NCBI GenBank assembly: GCA_947000775.1
Contig: CAMQGK010000130.1
Location: 8,756,501-8,820,500 of the forward strand
Source: Pterois miles
Taxonomy: Eukaryota > Chordata > Actinopteri > Perciformes > Scorpaenidae
DNA: 64,000 bases
Direction of reading: 5' to 3'
How positions within the stretch are numbered: the stretch's first letter is position 1; each line of letters opens with the position of its first letter. The position numbers were made by a program, and so were the translations under genes. The notes beneath the pieces were generated by a model. It did not search any database, was not told where the DNA came from, and saw only the letters and a program-made list of their open reading frames with translations. Shown in pieces: positions 1 through 13,846 of the stretch.

Positions 1-184
1 TTTGGCTACGACTGGACATCAACTCAATAGTCACACACAGCCAGTTGCTCAATCCTGCAATCATTACATCAACCCAAACACAGTCACAACCAGTAATACT
101 GTAACTGAAGAAGAAACTTACACAGTCTACAGTTTTGTTCACACACACACACCTCTGACCTCCATCTTTCCTTCCTCCTGCCAG

Positions 185-917
185 TTGATGGAGCTGTCCC
201 CGCCCAGGATGGATCGCTCCGTCGTCATGGTAACCTTTGTCAACCACACTTCGTGCGAATGCCTCTCCAAGCGGCCGCTCCACTCCATCATAAGACGAGC
301 TGCAACAGATCACCTGTGAGTAAGACAGTGAGGAGTGACGTGATTGTGTGTACACACATTTATGAGTCATCTGTCCTGTATCCATGTATTTATAATGTGT
401 GTGTGTGTGTACAGGTGTTCCCCGCCCGAACTCCCCTGTGCCTCCGGGTCATTATGGGATCCAGTGACCTGTGTGTGCGTCTCTACAGACGGCATAAACT
501 ACTCGGAGAGGGAGACAGGTAAGTGTGCCTCAACAAGTCCCGTTGGTCAGTTCAGATGACCCTCAAAGCAGCAATAGGCACAACTGGAGCAAATAGGATT
601 AAAAAATTAATTTTTTTAACAAATATCCTGACAGTAGCGCATGAGACAGAAATTTGGTGACCTGGCCTCCATGTTGAGATCGGAGCAAAAGTTCTCATTT
701 TACAGCCAAAGATGTTTCTGAAAACAACTGAGGCGATAAGATAAGATATTCATTTATTAGTCCCACAGTGGAGAAATTCACAATAGTACAATTCACAATA
801 GTTATTACAGTAACAGAATATTAATTCATATTTAATCAGTGCTGCCTAGTTTGACCGTTTGATCAGAGTTTGTGAGTGATTGACAGCTGCCTCTGCTGAC
901 TGAACAGCCAATAGGAA

Positions 918-981
<64 letters not shown>

Positions 982-3900
982 ATGACCAGTGATTGGTCAG
1001 TCTCCCATTACAGGCTAGAAATGTTAAAGCCTGAAAACAGAGCGAAGAGGACGTGCAGAAGTCTAGTTTTCTCCTAGAGCATTTGAATTAAAATTAGCTG
1101 AAAGGTTATTGGTTGAGGTGGTTCGGGCATCTGGTAAGGATGCTTCTGCAGCCTCCCTAGGGAGATGATCCAGGTAAAACCAGCTGGTAGGAGGTCCTGG
1201 GGAAGACCCAGGACTAGGTGGAGAGATTATACCTCCACACTGGCCTGGGAACACCTCAGGATCCCCCAGTCAGAGCTGGTTAATGTGGCCTAGGAAAGGG
1301 AAGTTTGGGGTGCGGCTGTTGACCCAGCGACCTGACCCCAGATAAGAGGTAGACGATGAGCGTATGACAGTGAAATGTTATTATGGCTAATGATGCAAAA
1401 AACATTCTTCCTACTGCTGCTTTACAGGGTTTTAAGATGAATAATTCAACTTTCTCTAATTTGTGCGTGTTTTCTGTGAAATCCTGGATAGTTTGAGCTC
1501 TAAAATCCATCAAATCAATTATTTTAAGGCGGTCACAGGCCAAAAAAGTTGTAAATCACTGGCATAGAGCAGAAAATCTTTTAGGCTGGCTTTTTTTTTT
1601 AGGTCCTTATCTGACACTTTGCACTCATTAAATGCTAGTGAGAATTTTGGCAAATGAAGCAACAAATCAGTAGTTGTATTCTGTAATTTCTACCTGTGTG
1701 TATAGTATATTTATGTCTGTATATTGTTGCCTGCCTCGGGACTAAAGATTAAAGTTAGCATTCTTGCTAACTTTCCTGCATGTTTACATCCTGTATTTTC
1801 TACTGATGTTCATTAACGTGCACTGCCCCCGTCAGGAAAATATAATTTACAGCAAATTTAATGTTATAGCCTCAGTAAAGGGTTGAGACAGAGATGGCAA
1901 ATAAGCCATAAATCAAGCAGCATGATGCATTACAAAAACAGGATTTACCTCATCTGTAAAGGGTCTGAATAGAGGAGAGACACTCTCTACAGCGTGGAGA
2001 GCACAAACACACCCTCAACATGTTAGCTCAAGAAAGGTGCTTTTATTTCTAAAAGAGTGCTTTTAAAAAGTGGATATTGTGCCTTGTTACGAGTGAACAC
2101 AACTAAAAAGCACCCAGCTCTGAGCGAGCATGCAAAGTCATCCAAAACGTCGCCGCTGATCAGGGTTTGGGAAGCGAGCCAGATTTCGGCAAAGAAATGT
2201 ATTCAAAACCTCCACCACCACAGCCAGGTGATGATGCCAAATGAGAAGATCTGACTTCCCCCCTGAGGGAATGTTTATTCAGCTGTAACATGAGAAGCAA
2301 AAGTCTTTGTGGCATTTTACTTGTACAATCATGTAGTGAACTACAGTGCCTTCAATTTCCAGCTTCTTGGTCTTTTTCTAATAAAAACTGGCAAACTTTA
2401 CTTATCACACTAAAAACAGATACAGATGGAAAACAGTCTGAAAGATTAGAAATAAATGAGTTCAGAAAGAAAAAACATTTAATTTTTTTCTTTACCTCTT
2501 TTCCACGTGGCTTCCAGAGGTGCTGGACTCAGGTCTGCTGGCTCTCTGCGGGCCCAACAGGGTTCTGCACGAGTCCACTTGCGAGTGTGTTTGTCGAAAT
2601 GGACTCACCGAGGACAGCTGCGATCCAGGCTGGAAGCTGGACCACAACACCTGTAAGGAAGCATTCACTTACTGAAAATATTATTTCACACTAATCTGTC
2701 CTTTGAAAGAGAATGAAACCCCAGAATCAGGGAGGAAGTCAGGACTTTTAGACGACAGAATAAATGAATTCGAGGGGTGTAACATAACACACACAATCGG
2801 TTCTCATGCCTGAATAGAGATTTTAAAAGTGCTCCTCTTGTGTGTGAGAAAAACCTACTTTTCTGAAGCTACCTCTGGTTTCACAAGGATCAATTTACTG
2901 TAAATACACGAAATTGTTAAGAAAAGGCAAGCAGGCATGATGGAGCCAGAAGAGGGAAGTTTTGGTAGGCAGGGCTTCATGTAAGTGCCTAACAAGTCAG
3001 AACCTGACCACCAGATATTTAGCAACAACACAGACAGAGGTGCTCAAGCATTTTCTGATTAGTTTTAATTCATAAAACAGTAATTCTTCATTTTACTGGT
3101 CCACAAATTTCATGGTAATTAGGCCATAATTAGTAGTAATCTATTTGAAATGTCTTTGGAATTACTGCCAGATTACCTCAATATGTACCTCAAATGTCAT
3201 ATATAATGATAAAACAATACTTTATTATAAACATTATTTACCTATTATATGCTGGAATAGCATATAATAGTTAAAACAGGGCTTGAGACGCGGCAGCTCT
3301 TCATCAGCGGTAGTAGAAGACATTTCTGATCAGGCAAAAAATCTCACCATTGTGGCTTATTGGTGACACAAATGTATCCTGGTAGCTGACGTTATGGGAG
3401 TTTTTAAAGAAATTTAAAAGAAGTTATTTGCTAATTACTATCTATTTATCAGCAGACATGGATATAAAGCAGATCAATTAACTTTGTATTGCTTTGCTGG
3501 AAATGTATTAAATAAATTACCAGCTATTGGGAAATAGCAGATTACAATAAAGTCATTTTCCATAAATTTTGAGGATAATATTGGGGTAATCTTTGGGGTA
3601 ATTCCAAAGAGGTTTCTTGCAAATTATCACGTAATTACCATGAAATATGCGGCCCTGTAAAATGAAGTGTCACCCATACAGTTACTGATTTCTTCTCTCA
3701 GGTGAGTGCCAATGTGAAGGTCAAGGCGAGGGGAAGTTGTGTCCTACCGGCCAGCGGTGGGATGAGGAGTTGTGTGGCTGCGTATGCGCCGCAGAGTGTC
3801 CCGGGAACCAGCCCCTGAACCCCGACACCTGCCTGTGTCAGTGCAGAGAGAGTCCACAGTCGTGTCTGCGGCAGGGCAAAAAGTTTAACCCCAACTCCTG

Positions 3901-6900
3901 CAGGTAGGCGTACAAGAGGGGCGGGAGCCTGTCCTCGTCCTGGTTTCAAATCTGTCTCTCCTTCCTGTTCCTCCTACATATCCAAAACCTGGGTCTCCGC
4001 CCTACGCCAAGAAACAATAGTTAGTCAGTGATTCTCAAAGTGGGGTCCGTGGCATCATTTATTATAAGGTATAAAAACATGCTGTGTCATTAAAAAGTGC
4101 AAATCTACCGATGGGGACCATTCGCACTAATAGAACAAGCACACTGTGTCCCTTACTTCATTACTGTTGGTGGTATTGATCATTTTTTTCATATCTCGAC
4201 AGGTAAAAAAATGGTTTAATTTAACACTAAATCTGTGTAACAAATGGTATTAACCCAAAAATTTACTTCACAAAATAAGTATACTTCTTTTTGTACACTT
4301 AAATGTGCACTACTAATACAGTGATATTAGCATACGCACAACATAAAGTATACTTGGGTTGACAACTTGAGTTTACATCGTAAAATAAACTTCTGTTTCA
4401 TAAGGGACTAGAAATACTACACAGTTGATTTAAGAGCTGTTTTTTTCTTGTAAACATGTACTTTCTTCAACGCTAATTTTGATTTTTGTGTATTTTGTTA
4501 ATGCCTGGGTGTTTGCTGGTAAACTATAGTCACTTCAAGATCTAACTCAGTGTTTTAGATCTGTAGCTCAGGACAGGACAGCTACTGGGTTACAGCTTAA
4601 ATTCGGAAACTACAGTACTTCCCAGTGGTGTAAAGTAACTAAGTACATTTTCTCTACTAGCACTGTAACTTAAGTACAATTTTAAGTACTTTAACTTTAC
4701 TTGGTTATTTCAATATTATACTGTACTTTATATTTCTATTCCACTACATTTCAGAGGAAATATTGCACTTTTTACTACATGACATTTATCTGACAGCTTT
4801 ATAATATTAAGATTTTACAAACAAAACATGATCACTTCATAAAATATGATACTGTGCTTCAGATTAAACTATCCAACAGTACATATAGTAATTAAAATGT
4901 GCTCCATCTCTACCAGCTGTCACATTAAACTGCTGCATACTTGTGAAATTATCAGCAATAATATCCTAATAATGTGATATATAATAATCTAAACTCTTTA
5001 CTCAAGTAGATTATGAATGCATGTAACAGGGTATTTCTACACTGTGGTACTGTTTACTGAAGTAAAATATATCTTCTTCCATCACTGCTACAGCAGTGCA
5101 GCATTTCTGCGTTAGTTCATCTTCAGATACCTGAACCAGTGGTTTTCTGGTGCGAACTGGTCCCTGGTCCTTGGGGTGCCATCACAAGCCTTCACCCTGG
5201 GAGCTCTGCGAGAGAAAAGGGTGAGGAGAGAGTGAGAAGGAGAGGTTTGAGAGAGCTGAAGGGGGAGAAACTCTCAATGGACATGTCATACATTCCAAAC
5301 TGGAAAAAGAGCAACGTTCTCCCTCCGTTTTCTTTCGCTCACATGTTTCCACATGACCTTTTATGGACACAGGGTGTCCAAAACATTCGCCCGCGGTTGC
5401 ATGCGTGTCGCGGTTCCCACAGCCAGCATGCGAGAGATCAACCTCGCTCTGACCCGAGAGGCCTGCAGGGAGGCCTGCAGGGAGGCCTGCAGGGAGGCCT
5501 GCAGGGAGGCCGGCGGGGAGACCGGCTGAACCTGATGACAGTGAGCAGACGGGCTCACAGACAGATGGAGTGACGGGGGAAAACATGAAGGCAGACGCCA
5601 GCTTTGATATGATTTCTAATCGGGGTTTACACGTGGGAAAGTTCACGGACGCACACACAAGTGACTTGTCTATGTCAGAGTTCCTCTGAGCTTCCTGGCT
5701 CAGACACTTTTCAAGGTTTAATGGTGCCAACTGATTTATTAAATCACTACTCTGAAACTAGCTAGCAAGAACCAAGTACCCACAAATCTGGTGTGGATTT
5801 TTAAAAAGAGTAGTTGAGAGAGTAGCCGATTAAAGTGAGCAATGTTTTCATATAGTTTCACTTCAAGTCAACAGTTTTCTGCGTTTTTGGATTCTTCGTT
5901 CACAGTGGAGGAATGAGAGAAAAACACATTTTATTTATGTTTTTATATCACAAAACATCACATGAAATAGCAGGTCTCTTTATGTAATACATACAGCATT
6001 GCCCAAGTACTACATTAAGTTCACTTAAAGTGTACTTTCATTAACTAAAAACTGGACTACATGTATATACAAGTATACCTTTATACGAGTATACTTACAG
6101 TATGAAAGCTATTAAACAAGTACCTTACTGAGAGTATACTTAACAATGTGTACATTCATTAACTACAAAGTGGACTACAAGTATATGCAAGTATATTTAT
6201 ATACAAGTACACTTACAGTATAGAACTATTAAACTACTAGCTTACTGAGACTATACTTAACAATGTCTACTTTCATTAACTAAAAAGTGGGCTACACTTA
6301 TATACAAGTATACTTACAGTATAAAAACTATTAAACTAGGAGTTTGCAGAGAGTATGCTTTAAAGTGTGCTTGAATTAAATAAATGTGGGCTATATGTAC
6401 TGTATATACTAGTATACTTAGAGCATATACAAGTATGCTTGCAGTATAAAACCTATTAAACTAGTAGTTTACAGGGAGTATACTTTAAAGTGTACTTTCA
6501 TGAAGTAAATGTGGGATTTCTGAATTGTTGGTGCAACCCATTCCAGCTCTTTAACACAATCAGGGACATTCGTATTTGCCCTTTTTCCGTTATTCTTTTC
6601 CTATTTTTGACTGTTTGATTCAACATCTGGTCACAGGAGGTGGTGCACCAGAAGACACTACACCTACTGTGATGTTGAAGCCGCCGGTTCCCAGAATTCA
6701 TCCGCATCCCGCCCGCTGTCTCTGGAGATATACTCCCTCTTTTTCTCATGCACAGAAACGTTTGATGCACACAAAACTTACATCAGGGGGTTTAATCCAA
6801 AGAGGATGTGAAGATCTGAATAACTGATAGCATTCATGCTAGGAGAGTATAATCTCCCCTGTTCCTTCTTTTCATTCTTTCTCTCTCAAAATCATCCTTT

Positions 6901-7082
6901 CTTTCCCTCCATCCAAAACTCTACTCATGCATCTTTTTTGTCCTCTTTCCCTCCCGTCTTCCCCCTCTAGTTGCTACAGGTTGCCGTGCAGAAAGCCCAG
7001 ACGTGTGTGCCAGGCTGGTTTTTACTACAGCCACCAAGTCTGCCAGTGCATCCCCAACTACATGAGGCCTGAGTGGAATTAA
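185..7082 (+). CDS. vegfc: Vascular endothelial growth factor C, 3' part (last five coding exons)
   Basis: VEGF-C is a secreted ligand of VEGFR-3/VEGFR-2 that drives lymphatic vessel growth. Coding exons are 185-315, 415-518, 2518-2652, 3702-3903 and 6971-7082 (stop 7080-7082). All have AG/GT borders and compatible phases and encode 227 residues. The first exon ends the VEGF homology domain (VNHTSCECLSK) and holds HSIIRR, which matches the known C-terminal propeptide cleavage site. The rest is the cysteine-rich silk-like propeptide with repeated C-x10-C-x-C-x-C units, for example from CGPNRVLH to CECVC. Motifs such as NQPLNPDTC, GKKFNP and the ending CIPNYMRPEWN fit VEGF-C better than VEGF-D, which ends differently. 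The signal peptide, N-propeptide and most of the receptor-binding domain lie left of the window. Introns hold several repeats. Family assignment is very secure; paralogue C over D is well supported. Confidence 0.93.
738..900. repeat. Interspersed repeat fragment, split copy of the one at 51.8-52.06 kb
   Basis: The stretch about 650-900 shares words with 51790-52060 (ATTACAGTAACAGAATATT and GCTGCCTAG). In this copy a segment beginning GATAAGATAAGATATTC and containing TTAGTCCCACAGTGG is inserted; that looks like the 3' tail of a fish retroposon. It lies in a vegfc intron. Confidence 0.5.
921..978. repeat. (CT)n microsatellite
   Basis: This is an uninterrupted CT dinucleotide run of 29 units in a vegfc intron. 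Confidence 0.95.
1110..1370 (+). mobile_element. Decayed 3' end of a non-LTR retrotransposon
   Basis: Translated in shifting frames, the stretch reads like the C-terminal tail common to many fish LINE polyproteins: a region like WRDYTSTLAWEHL, then RIPQSELVNVA and REVWGAA. Stops and frame changes show that it is dead. It lies in a vegfc intron. The exact LINE family cannot be named by eye. Confidence 0.6.
3080..3675. mobile_element. MITE-like foldback element in a vegfc intron
   Basis: The left end (3088-3180: CTTCATTTTACTGG, TTTCATGGTAATTA, TTTGGAATTAC) recurs in reverse complement at 3575-3672 (TAATTACCATGAAAT, CCTGTAAAATGAAG). Arms of about 90 bases enclose an AT-rich core of about 400 bases without coding potential. 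This is the layout of a nonautonomous DNA transposon. Confidence 0.65.
4628..5090 (+). repeat. Interspersed repeat of the GTAAAGTAACTAAGTAC family
   Basis: Phrases such as GTAAAGTAACTAAGTACATT, CCACTACATTTCAGAGG and CATTTATCTGACAGCTTT mark a repeat seen widely in fish genomes. A diverged relative lies at 51235-51640 (TACTTTAAA, CATTCCACTATAATTATCTG). There is no open reading frame. Confidence 0.6.
5458..5512. repeat. 12-bp GC-rich tandem repeat (GGAGGCCTGCAG)
   Basis: About four and a half tandem copies of GGAGGCCTGCAG lie in an otherwise ordinary vegfc intron. The 12-base period keeps several frames open on both strands, which explains the spurious ORFs of 144 and 182 codons over this region. 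Confidence 0.9.
6025..6500. repeat. About 120-bp tandem repeat rich in AAGTATACTT
   Basis: Four diverged copies are visible. Each contains a TACTTTCATTAACTA-like start, TATATACAAGTATAC, CTTACAGTATA and CTATTAAACTA. They lie in the last vegfc intron. Confidence 0.8.
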
Positions 7083-8360
7083 CCAATCACAGACTGCAGC
7101 TTATGTCCCTTCACCAGGAGGCTTTGGCCTGAAAGAAAAGGGGCAATTAAGGAGGAAGTCCCTCTTGACAGGAGGGCAGGAAGGTGGAACTACACATGTA
7201 CATGTACTGGATTACAACAGCAGCACTTGGAGGAGTTTTATTAAGGCTGTCTTTGCTCTGGCAGGGCTTATCGGTGAAACCAAAAGAGCCACTAATATGC
7301 AGTAAAACTCATACAAGTGGAGCAATCTCAGCCAAAGAGAAAGCGAGGGGAGCTATCTGACTCTATGGGACTCTAATAACACTCATCACACCTGCCGAAA
7401 CGCATGGACCAATCAGACTCTGAGCCTGAGACGTGTTTGAGCAAGATAACAGAGAGATAACTGTAGAGACACCACTCGTGACTGTGTGAAATGCAAAGTG
7501 GAATCAAATAATGACAGACCAGACAAAGATTAAGTAAGCTGTAGGCACTCTGGCAGTGTTGAGTCATGAGACGTTTAAGAGGCTGAAGGATTTATTTTGC
7601 ATGTTATGTTGCCTCCCTCTTTTAGCAGAGGTGGAAACGGTGACAGTATGTTTAGATGGAGCACCAGAGGCTGTTTCCAACACTAGATTTTAACATCAGC
7701 GACTCTACAGAAAGGGGTGGAGTGTTGCAACTTTTTTTATTATTTTTTTTTTATTTAGGCTGATGATAAAAATTTCTTTTTACATAAAAGCCTTAACTGG
7801 TGCAGCTTCCCTGGGCCTCCTAAGAGAGAAGAGGTTTAACGCCAGAATCTGTTTAAACACAGCTAGTTGCTACTTGCCTCCACCGTAACGCTGCTCTTTG
7901 AAGACGAACCCGATCACAGCTGATGGTAACACTTGCGTACAGTTCTGGATCTTCTACTAATTTAACTTTACACACTCTAAGTAACATTATTTGTAAATAA
8001 TTTAAATCTTTTTTCATATTTAAAAACTGATATTTTGAAGACGGAATCGTGTAGTTGTAAAATACTGTATTTAAGTCACTATCGTAACTAAATATTGTTT
8101 TGCAATGAAACTATGTACATGTCTTTGTATTCAAGCAATTTTGATTATATTGGGAATTTGAATTATGTTTTTAATTGTACATTTTTCCTGCACTGCAAGA
8201 TTAATTTTAGGCGATACTATACAGCTTTAAAAAAAACCAATGATTTTAGGGCGAAACACACTAAATAAGGATGAAGATGATTGTAGTGTTTATGGATGTA
8301 ATTTATCAGGCTTCTATTAAATATTTAAAGTAGTTTGAGTCTGATTAAAGCCTTGTCAGA
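7083..8360 (+). other. vegfc: vegfc 3' untranslated region
   Basis: After the stop the sequence is noncoding and increasingly AT-rich. An ATTAAA at 8344-8349, followed by GT-rich sequence (about 8365-8385), is the best candidate polyadenylation signal. The UTR end is inferred, not shown. Confidence 0.55.
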
Positions 8361-11300
8361 CTGATGTTTGTGTCTTCCTTTTGTTTATTTTTGCGGGTAC
8401 ACTGGCAGCGACAACCTGCCAGGAATATAAATATCTATAAAATAACACAACTTATTTTGTCATTTAAAGTGGTAATCCTAAAGATTTCAGTCCTGGTTGA
8501 TTTATAATCTCTAGCTGAGCGAAAACAATATTGTTGTGCTTAGAGTTTCGCAGTCTGGAGTGTTTTTGATGATTAATGCAGATAGAAACAGAAATTATAC
8601 ATCTTTATTACACGCCGTTGTTGAATACTTGATTCTGATTGGGTAATCACAGCGTTCCACAGCCAATTATTTCTTTATATCAGACCGTTGCTATGTATAA
8701 CAGACTGTTGCTATAGGCGCAGTTCTGATGTTTTTGTGTCAAATTCATATGCAAGTAGCCGTGAAATAAGCTGGATAATGTACAGCTAGCAGGTCATAAT
8801 TGTGAAATAAACCCCTTCAGGTTCAGGGTTTCTTTCACAGTAACGACCGACTCGCTGTGCATTATCCCTTACACGTGTATGAGCTTCAAGATTTCAGAGT
8901 TTTGTGCATAGACACATTTTTGTTTGTATTCAGTGAAGAAAAACTGACTATGGAGGACGGATCCTGCCAAAATCAAAAACAAATCAATACATACATATCT
9001 CGATAAAAAATATGCCATTAAATGCAGCATACTATTAAAAATAAACGTCAACTGGTAAAATGACATGAATTGACATTTATTTTGATTTACTTTATTTATC
9101 TTTGTATTAACTCATTTACTTTAAGAATTGCCATTATTTATTTATGCATTTATTTTTAATCTTTTAAAAATGTATTATGTATGCATTTATTTATTTGAAA
9201 TAAATTTAAAGATCAATAAAAGTAATCTCCCTTTAGTGTACATTTTGAACAGATTGAAAAACGTGATTATTCACGATCAACTGTGGACAATGATGCAATT
9301 AATACTTTTAATCGATTGACAGCCCTATATTTTAAACATAAACACAAATGTTATTGTAAAACGCAAGTTTTCTGCATTTCGTTTTTTCCCAAAAATACAA
9401 AACATGAAATCTGAAATGTGTCACTGCTCCTGCAACTAGAGGATCAGAAATGCATGTTGCTCATGTTTCAAATGAAAATTTAGTGAAAAGCAACTCCACC
9501 CCTCAACACGAACACACCTGAGGGCAGGAACTTGACTCTTCCTGTGGTCTCCCGTTTCTTCGTCTCCCTCCTCTCTCTTCCTCTTCCTCTGTCTGCGTCT
9601 ACCACAACAAATAATACTGACTCAGATGGAAAACAGAGGGATCAGCTTTCTGTCTGGCCCTGTGGTGACCGTCTGCTTGTCGAACTGCCTCATCATTATC
9701 TCATTACAGTGCACGATTAATGGCTTAAAAGGTTATTACAGCTACCTCCAAAACATATTTAATTTATCATTTAGGTTAAACAGGATTTATTTCATAGCAA
9801 TGGGCTCAAATCATGTCAGAAAATTACCCTGAAATGTCCAGGGTTTCAGGCAGTGAGGGGCATCAGCTGGTGTAGGTCCTCCGACTGCAGCTATGGGTTC
9901 AGCTCCTTTCCAAATAAGCAAAAGGTTATTTAAATTCACGTTTCCATATCGTGAGTAAAAGCAGCACCCATTATTGCAAAAGAGGGCAATAGGGTTCAGC
10001 TTTTATTCACATACAAACTTAGTATGTATAAAATTTCATCTGCAGCGCTGACCAATACATGAAAACACTTCTCTGACGTACTGGATTTCATTTTTAAAGC
10101 CCCAACAGAACAGATGCCATTTGAAATAAATTTTATTTTAACTTCAAGAACAAAATATAAACCCAGCTCCAACACCCCCTTATATAATAAGCCATTGAAA
10201 CTCTTGAAATATTTACAAAAGATAGAAAATAAAACATAAATAAATACAACCTGTTGCTGCTTGTGAAAGACTGTTGTGGCGTCCCAGTAACACTTAAAAC
10301 TTTGTGGTTGTTTGTGAGTAAAGGAGGGGGAGAGGACATCCCTAAATGAGAAATCGCACTGTTTCTAGACAGTTGAGTAAAGATAAAATCTGTTTAAAGT
10401 GAGATTTGCTATAAGACAGAATGGCAGCTGCTCCACTGACGGCGAATAATAGACAAAGCATGCTTAATTATTGCTAAAAGAAAGACAGCTTGATGGACGA
10501 CAGAAAGTGGAGTTTGTCCAGTGATAAATACAGTGGAGCAGCTTTGTATGTAGAAATCGTTCTGCTGCAAAAAAAGAGCAAATAACAGCTTATGCTTTGC
10601 AGGAAGAAAAAACATAATGTGCACACTGCCCCCTACTGGTTACTCTTAGTAAGGACAAGTACATACCTAACCAATTCCCATAAGAAATACAGTTTAAACA
10701 AGAATTATAGCATTTCCCCAAAGAAGACTCTGATACAGCAACAACTTTTTTAAAGTTTAGAAAATTATATGCCACCTCAGGGTGTTAAACTAGCATGACT
10801 TTCAGATGCTTCATTGTAGAATCCCCGTCACTTAAGCAGAAAGAAATCTTATGAGAAGAGTGCAAAAAGCAAACAATTAATAAGCATTATATGGCTTACT
10901 GATGTGGAAAATATGTATCCTAGTGATAGCAGGAGCAGCCTTGTCGTCTTGTTTTCACAGCTTTCAAGAGTCCAGTCTTTATTAAGCCACGGTTCTTAAT
11001 CTCCATACCAGGTGAAGCAGCTGGAAACAGCATGGCGGTTCCAGATCAGGCACTTCAGTACTAGCTGTTCTGCCGACGGTCTGACTGGGATTCAGTTCAG
11101 TTGCCTTTCATTGGCTATTTCATGTGTTCTGTGTGCGTTACAGACACATGCTGCAGTGGAAGTCAGGTATACTCCTTCAGCCTCCCGATGCTCGGCGCGC
11201 TGATCCGTTGAGGTATGATCCATCCGGGGGCTCCTAGCAGGTCAGTTTATTATGCATCCAAAATGTCAACTCACTTTGATTTAATTAGACACGTTAAACC

Positions 11301-13846
11301 ACTGCCTGAAACACACAAAAGAGAATAATGACAAAATTATAAATACCACGGGTTAAATCCTGCTTCTGTGCTTGCATTATTTATTACCATATTGGCCAAT
11401 ATATTTACAGAAAAAAGGTGGGTTGTATCATGTTTTTCAAGGTGAAATATGCTCGTCAACGACCTGTATTTCCACGACTAAGACGAGATGATGACAAGAA
11501 GGCACCGACCTCATTAAACACAAATGTGGCGATATCAAACATACAATATCGACCAAAACCTCTGTAGCGTTGGTTACTATAATGCATAAAGTTGGCAGTT
11601 TATGGGTAAAGTCAGGTGGGTGAGTAATGCATATCTTTACACGATGGCGCTGCAGATTCTGCACATCTCGCAGTAACTGCAAAGCTGCACTCTTAATCAT
11701 TCGACCTATGCTTTTCATCAGAAAATAATGATAACATTTTATGTGAAATAAATTGGATTAAAATAACAGAAATGTTCAATATAATCTAATGACTAAAGAC
11801 TAAGATTAGATAAATAATAAAAATTTAAAAAAAGAGACACATTTTGAGTGAAATCAAATGACTTTTCGGCAACTAAAACCTGACTCAAATACTGAGAGTT
11901 GTCATCAACTAAAATTGTAACGGACAAAAATCACTAAAATGTGACTAAAACTAATTAGCATTTTAGTCTTGAGACTAGGACTAAATCTAAAATAGCTGCA
12001 AACTGCAAACACTGATTTGAGGACTACACAATTACGCATACGCAGTTATTTTCATCAAAAAATCACAAGTTGTGATGGGAACTATTGTTCAAGTAACTAA
12101 AAGATTCATTTAGCCCATTGTCTTCGTCTCCGTCTGAAGACCTGCGAAGATTAGGCAAATTAGTCCGCTGATGATGTGGCGAGGGCTGCTGGTGGTCACA
12201 GCGGTAAACACTCAAGCAAAAAAGTTAGGTTTATCAGTTGAGTGTTTGATGGTTATTTATTTGTTCTTTAGAACGTAACCACTGTGAAACTAACTGGAAA
12301 CTAACTCAACTGGGAAATACGTTTTCTTTCTCTCATTCACAGCACCACCATGCTGTCTGTCCTCTACCGTTACTGTATTTTATTAACCGAGTCCGGGGCC
12401 AACAACAGAGCCTAATTTTACTTTCAATGTTATGAAACAAACTAGGGGAACGGTTCATATCATTTAAAAATAATTAATAAATAAAACAACAACAAAAAGT
12501 GCATCAGGGCAGCCAGCACTAGACCTGTGACACAGGTCCACAGTGACATATGTCTCTATTCCCTAGTATTTAAAATATAATAATACAAATAATGAGTCTG
12601 CATGTAGAGGCTGTTTAAATGCTACTGGAGAAGGAGTTGCTCTTTCCTCACCGACTCTCTCCTCCTGTCACCGGACACACCGGAGTGATGTCTCCATAAA
12701 TGATTCATCATATTGGAAGTACTGCCGCTAGCATTAGCCACGTGTCGCTCAGTGCTGACACACAGTTGATGTTTTATTTACCACTTTTTTCCCCATCACT
12801 GTCATATGTAACACCAAATGCATAATGCTCCCACACAGCAGAGCGAAACAACGCTGGTGGATCTTCTACCTGAACTCTATCATGCCCTCTCTCCATTTCC
12901 TTAACAGAATGACAGCCGTACTCTGCCCTTCATCAACGTCTCTGCCAGCTGAGAAGTTTGACAAGGATGGAGGCTGGTCACGCCTCATCAACGCGTCATA
13001 TGTCTGGCGGTACAACACATGCAGTAAAATCTGGTTCGTCCAAGCCGAAATTGAGCCAATAACAACGCACGGCCTCAGCTTCAGTTACACTGTGCATGTG
13101 TTATACCTCATATTCCTGTCCGCCATGTCCCAGCCTCTCTCCATAGGCCTTGATTTCTAGTGTGACAATAAATAGGATGAAAAAAATAGACAATCTACCT
13201 CATAACCTATTTCAAATTAACCAAACGGTACATACACAAACCGAACCATGACAAGCGAACAGTTCCCCTAAAACAAAGAAAAATGTTCTCCCATCACCCT
13301 AAATCAACACTAGAGTGCTTCCTTCATAATCAAAAAAAAATAAGAAGCACCATTATTTTGGTCAATATTGAGATCACGGCTATTTAACATGATTACTCAT
13401 TGACTTTGGAGAGAACATGTTGTAGGCTACATTGTAAAGTTAAATACATCAGTCTGGTACAGTTTGAGAGCAAAATTAAGAGGCTAGATCTATGAGGAAC
13501 TTTGTGCTCTTGTAAACTATTTAATTAGAAACACATTGGTTGTTTAGATATGATTCAGTTTTTTATGAGGGCAAAACAAAGTGGTATTATCATGATTCAA
13601 AATGAAATTGGTTTCTGTTTATCACTATCAAACAGGTCTAAAGTACTTTGGTTGGACTGTTTTAGAATACCAATAGTACTATTGGCATCGGAGTACAAAT
13701 GGTTGTAGGCATTATGCTTAATCTGTGTTACGATTATGAGGGGGTCCATTGAAAAATTTCTCTCCTGTCGGGGCTCCCTGGCCCCAAAAGCTTTGAGAAC
13801 CCCTGTAATATAGTATTGTTAATGTCCAAGCATTTAGCTTTAGATT
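8361..13846. other. Gene-free interval between convergent vegfc and znf654
   Basis: I found no exon with recognisable homology here. Open frames are short and AT-rich. Visible structure: the right end of a TIR element at about 9190-9325 (ending in ATCGATTGACAGCCCTA), and an interspersed repeat at about 11410-12060 built from words like GACTAAGACTAAA and CTAAAACTAATTAG. The 111-codon frame at 12825-13160 has no splice context and no similarity I recognise. Confidence 0.6.

Noticed and set aside
5182..5730. 182-codon minus-strand frame with AGLPAGLP repeats
   Set aside because: It is opened by the 12-base tandem repeat and has no homology or splice context.
185..7082. vegfd (figf) instead of vegfc
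   Set aside because: The C-terminal cysteine repeats and the ending match VEGF-C throughout; VEGF-D has a different end.
12825..13160. 111-codon plus-strand frame as a small gene
   Set aside because: It has no similarity I recognise, no splice partner and no promoter context; it ends in AT-rich noncoding DNA.
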